A model generated the notes under the pieces. It ran no database searches. It had not been told where the DNA came from and saw only the letters and a list, made by a program, of their open reading frames with translations. The translations under genes and the position numbers were made by a program. Below, piece after piece: positions 6,466 to 7,370 of a DNA stretch of 7,370 bases. Every line of letters starts with the position of its first letter. Within the stretch, counting starts at the first letter, position 1. This DNA comes from Dehalococcoidia bacterium (GTDB lineage: Bacteria > Chloroflexota > Dehalococcoidia > GIF9 > AB-539-J10): NCBI GenBank assembly GCA_023128875.1, contig JAGMDB010000146.1, positions 1 to 7,370 of the forward strand, given 5' to 3'.

Positions 6466-6910
6466 AGGAATACTTTATGCAAGGCCATATTGCGCTGCTA
6501 TGAGGAAGATGGGGCCGTTTTTGTTTGTCAATGGAATAGTAGCTACAGACTCTGATACCGGCAAGATCATCAGGGGTTTAGAAGACTTGCCTGATCAGGC
6601 AAGACGTAAACTTTCCAGTGGGAATATACACGCAGATGCAGTAGAAGGACCAATAATGGCGCAGTCTTGGTTTATCTACAACATTCTCAGCAAGCTTTTA
6701 CAGAGCGCTGGGTCTTCTCTTGAAAACATTTTACAGGCCCTCATTTTCATTAAAGATATGAGAAGAAACTGGGTAGCCTTTAACAGAGTAAGAATGATGA
6801 TGATAAAGAACCCACCACCAAGTACTGTAATTGAAACGCCGTGCCTCGCCATATCCGACGATCTGCTTATAGAGATGCATATTATTGCTGGAATTCCTGA
6901 TGAGAAGTAA
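6440..6910 (+). CDS. divergent RidA (YjgF/YER057c/UK114) family protein
   Basis: This 156-residue protein shows the RidA-fold pattern: FLFVNGIVATDSDTGKI (27-43) for the first strands and turn, a helix carrying AQSWFIYNILSKLLQSAGSSLENIL (74-98), then IFIKDMRRNWVAFNRV (102-117) and the closing strand LLIEMHIIAG (142-151). Classical RidA (about 128 residues) is a trimer that hydrolyses 2-aminoacrylate and other enamine/imine intermediates. Here the arginine that binds the substrate carboxylate (R105 in E. coli, in PARSCVE) aligns with S128 in PPSTVIE, so the canonical deaminase activity is probably absent, as in the Rid subgroups that lack this residue. About 20 extra residues (50-70, with SSGNIHADAVEGP) sit before the main helix. 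It follows cysteine desulfidase and amidohydrolase genes, and cysteine breakdown does produce 2-aminoacrylate, so a link is reasonable but weakened by the missing arginine. The family call is strong; the function is open. Confidence 0.85.
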   Translation: MKIESFAGEGILYARPYCAAMRKMGPFLFVNGIVATDSDTGKIIRGLEDLPDQARRKLSSGNIHADAVEGPIMAQSWFIYNILSKLLQSAGSSLENILQALIFIKDMRRNWVAFNRVRMMMIKNPPPSTVIETPCLAISDDLLIEMHIIAGIPDEK

Positions 6911-6965
6911 AGTTGTGATGCCGATATTTCAAGTTTAAGCGAGGGAATCGGTAGAGACGGTTTAA

Positions 6966-7127
6966 AAAAGTTGGAAGGATAGCCAGATTGGCACAGCGGA
7001 GGAGATTCTTCATCAGCTGGATTCTGAGTTCGTGGCTAGATTTGCTATGACAAGGAACATTTTCTGCGGATATCTCGGTGATAGAGGGATGCACACAGTG
7101 ATGAAGGCGGAGGGTTTGATGATATAA
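6966..7127 (+). pseudogene. orphan protein-like reading frame, probably a gene remnant
   Basis: The frame is open from after TAA 6963-6965 to TAA 7125-7127 and reads like real protein from about 6981: GTAEEILHQLDSEFVARFAM then TRNIFCGYLGDRGMHTVM. There is no ATG before 7047; the only earlier possible starts are a rare ATT at 6987 (with GGAAGG at 6973-6978) and GTG 7032. A second frame upstream (about 6917-6979, ISSLSEGIGRDGLKKLEG, ending at TAG 6980) could be the shifted 5' portion of the same lost gene. I do not recognise the family. Composition (charged helix, aromatic and Cys/Gly segment) is unlike random sequence, but 50 codons is too short to be sure. Confidence 0.3.
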
Positions 7128-7326
7128 TCAACCCCGCGGAAATGACAATGAACAAGGTGGAAGAAAGGCCTGGCAAGAAGCATGGGGTTATGCCCACTAA
7201 ATACCCATCTATTAAGGTAAAGACAGCTATAATAGCATACCCACCCTTCTATAATGAATATTTAACTATTGACATTATACGAAGAAATAGCTTATCGTTC
7301 ATTCATACTAAAAAGGAGGTGGATAA
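7128..7326. other. AT-rich upstream region of the DUF5679-like gene
   Basis: This stretch is visibly richer in A and T than the coding regions. It includes two exact TATAAT hexamers (7228-7233 and 7250-7255), neither with a good -35 at normal spacing, and one TTGACA (7269-7274). An open frame at 7142-7345 crosses it but overlaps the next gene's start and resembles no family, so I treat the region as intergenic. Confidence 0.5.
7269..7298 (+). promoter_or_regulatory. candidate sigma70-type promoter for the DUF5679-like gene
   Basis: A perfect TTGACA -35 hexamer at 7269-7274 is followed after 18 bases by TATCGT (7293-7298), a four-of-six match to TATAAT. Transcription from here would start about 20 bases before the GGAGG at 7315. 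The -35 is convincing; the -10 is weak. Confidence 0.45.
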
Positions 7327-7329
7327 ATG
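7315..7329 (+). promoter_or_regulatory. strong ribosome binding site for the DUF5679-like gene
   Basis: GGAGG at 7315-7319, within AAGGAGGTGG and thus nearly the full anti-16S complement, lies 7 bases before ATG 7327. Confidence 0.8.
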
Positions 7330-7370
7330 CAAGCCTACTGTGTGAAATGCCGTGCCAAGAAGGAAATGAA
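7327..7370 (+). CDS. DUF5679-like small zinc-ribbon protein, N-terminus only, cut by window end
   Basis: Only 14 complete codons are visible: MQAYCVKCRAKKEM. The AYCVKC-[KR]-AK-[KR]-E-M opening, with its first CxxC pair, is what I know from small (about 45-60 residue) DUF5679 proteins, which carry a second CPxCG pair near the C-terminus and probably bind one zinc. Their function is not established. They are frequent in Chloroflexota, which is the main basis for my taxonomic guess. The strong ribosome binding site and candidate promoter suggest its own transcription, separate from the genes upstream. The second CxxC lies beyond the window, so the call rests on a short match. Confidence 0.7.
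   Translation, partial: MQAYCVKCRAKKEM

Noticed and set aside
7142..7345. Open + strand frame of 67 codons before and into the DUF5679-like gene
   Set aside because: It has only a weak ribosome binding site, crosses the AT-rich promoter region and the strong GGAGG of the next gene, and resembles no protein family.

Overview
This is an anaerobe-like bacterial chromosome segment of moderate GC. Every supported gene lies on the + strand, most with short gaps and clear GGAGG-type ribosome binding sites. Several signs point to an oxygen-avoiding lineage: an Fe-S type L-cysteine desulfidase, a CoA-disulfide reductase fused to rhodanese, and a nitroreductase next to a thiolase. The last gene begins like the small DUF5679 zinc-ribbon proteins that I associate with Chloroflexota (Dehalococcoidia-like) genomes. 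That placement is an inference from about 14 residues plus gene content, not a proof.

Layout. 1-555: the 3' part of an acetyl-CoA acetyltransferase (thiolase). 574-1467: a nitroreductase-family flavoprotein with a long N-terminal extension, 18 bp downstream and probably co-transcribed. 1469-1695: a decayed cutA gene, readable only across two frames. 1758-3449: a CoA-disulfide reductase-like flavoprotein with a C-terminal rhodanese domain. 3490-4941: an L-cysteine desulfidase (CyuA/UPF0597) family protein with a TTG start set in a 10-bp inverted repeat. 4952-6133: an M20 family amidohydrolase whose ribosome binding site overlaps the previous stop codon. 6134-6439: a mostly non-coding stretch with one protein-like reading frame (6313-6465) that hits a TGA right after its ATG. 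6440-6910: a divergent RidA-family protein. 6911-7326: a long gap with an orphan protein-like frame and then an AT-rich promoter-like region. 7327-7370: the start of the DUF5679-like gene, cut by the window edge.

How the genes may work together (inference): the 1758-6910 block reads as a thiol and amino-acid catabolism module. The amidohydrolase could free an amino acid such as cysteine from an N-acyl conjugate. The desulfidase would split cysteine to pyruvate, ammonia and sulfide by way of 2-aminoacrylate. The flavoprotein-rhodanese fusion could handle the resulting persulfide, polysulfide or CoA-disulfide. The RidA-family protein could deal with reactive enamine or imine products, although it lacks the arginine needed for the classical RidA deaminase reaction.

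The most unusual observations are the hairpin over the desulfidase start, the cutA remnant, and the two unexplained protein-like frames in the long gaps. I found no tRNA, rRNA, CRISPR, insertion sequence or convincing intrinsic terminator.
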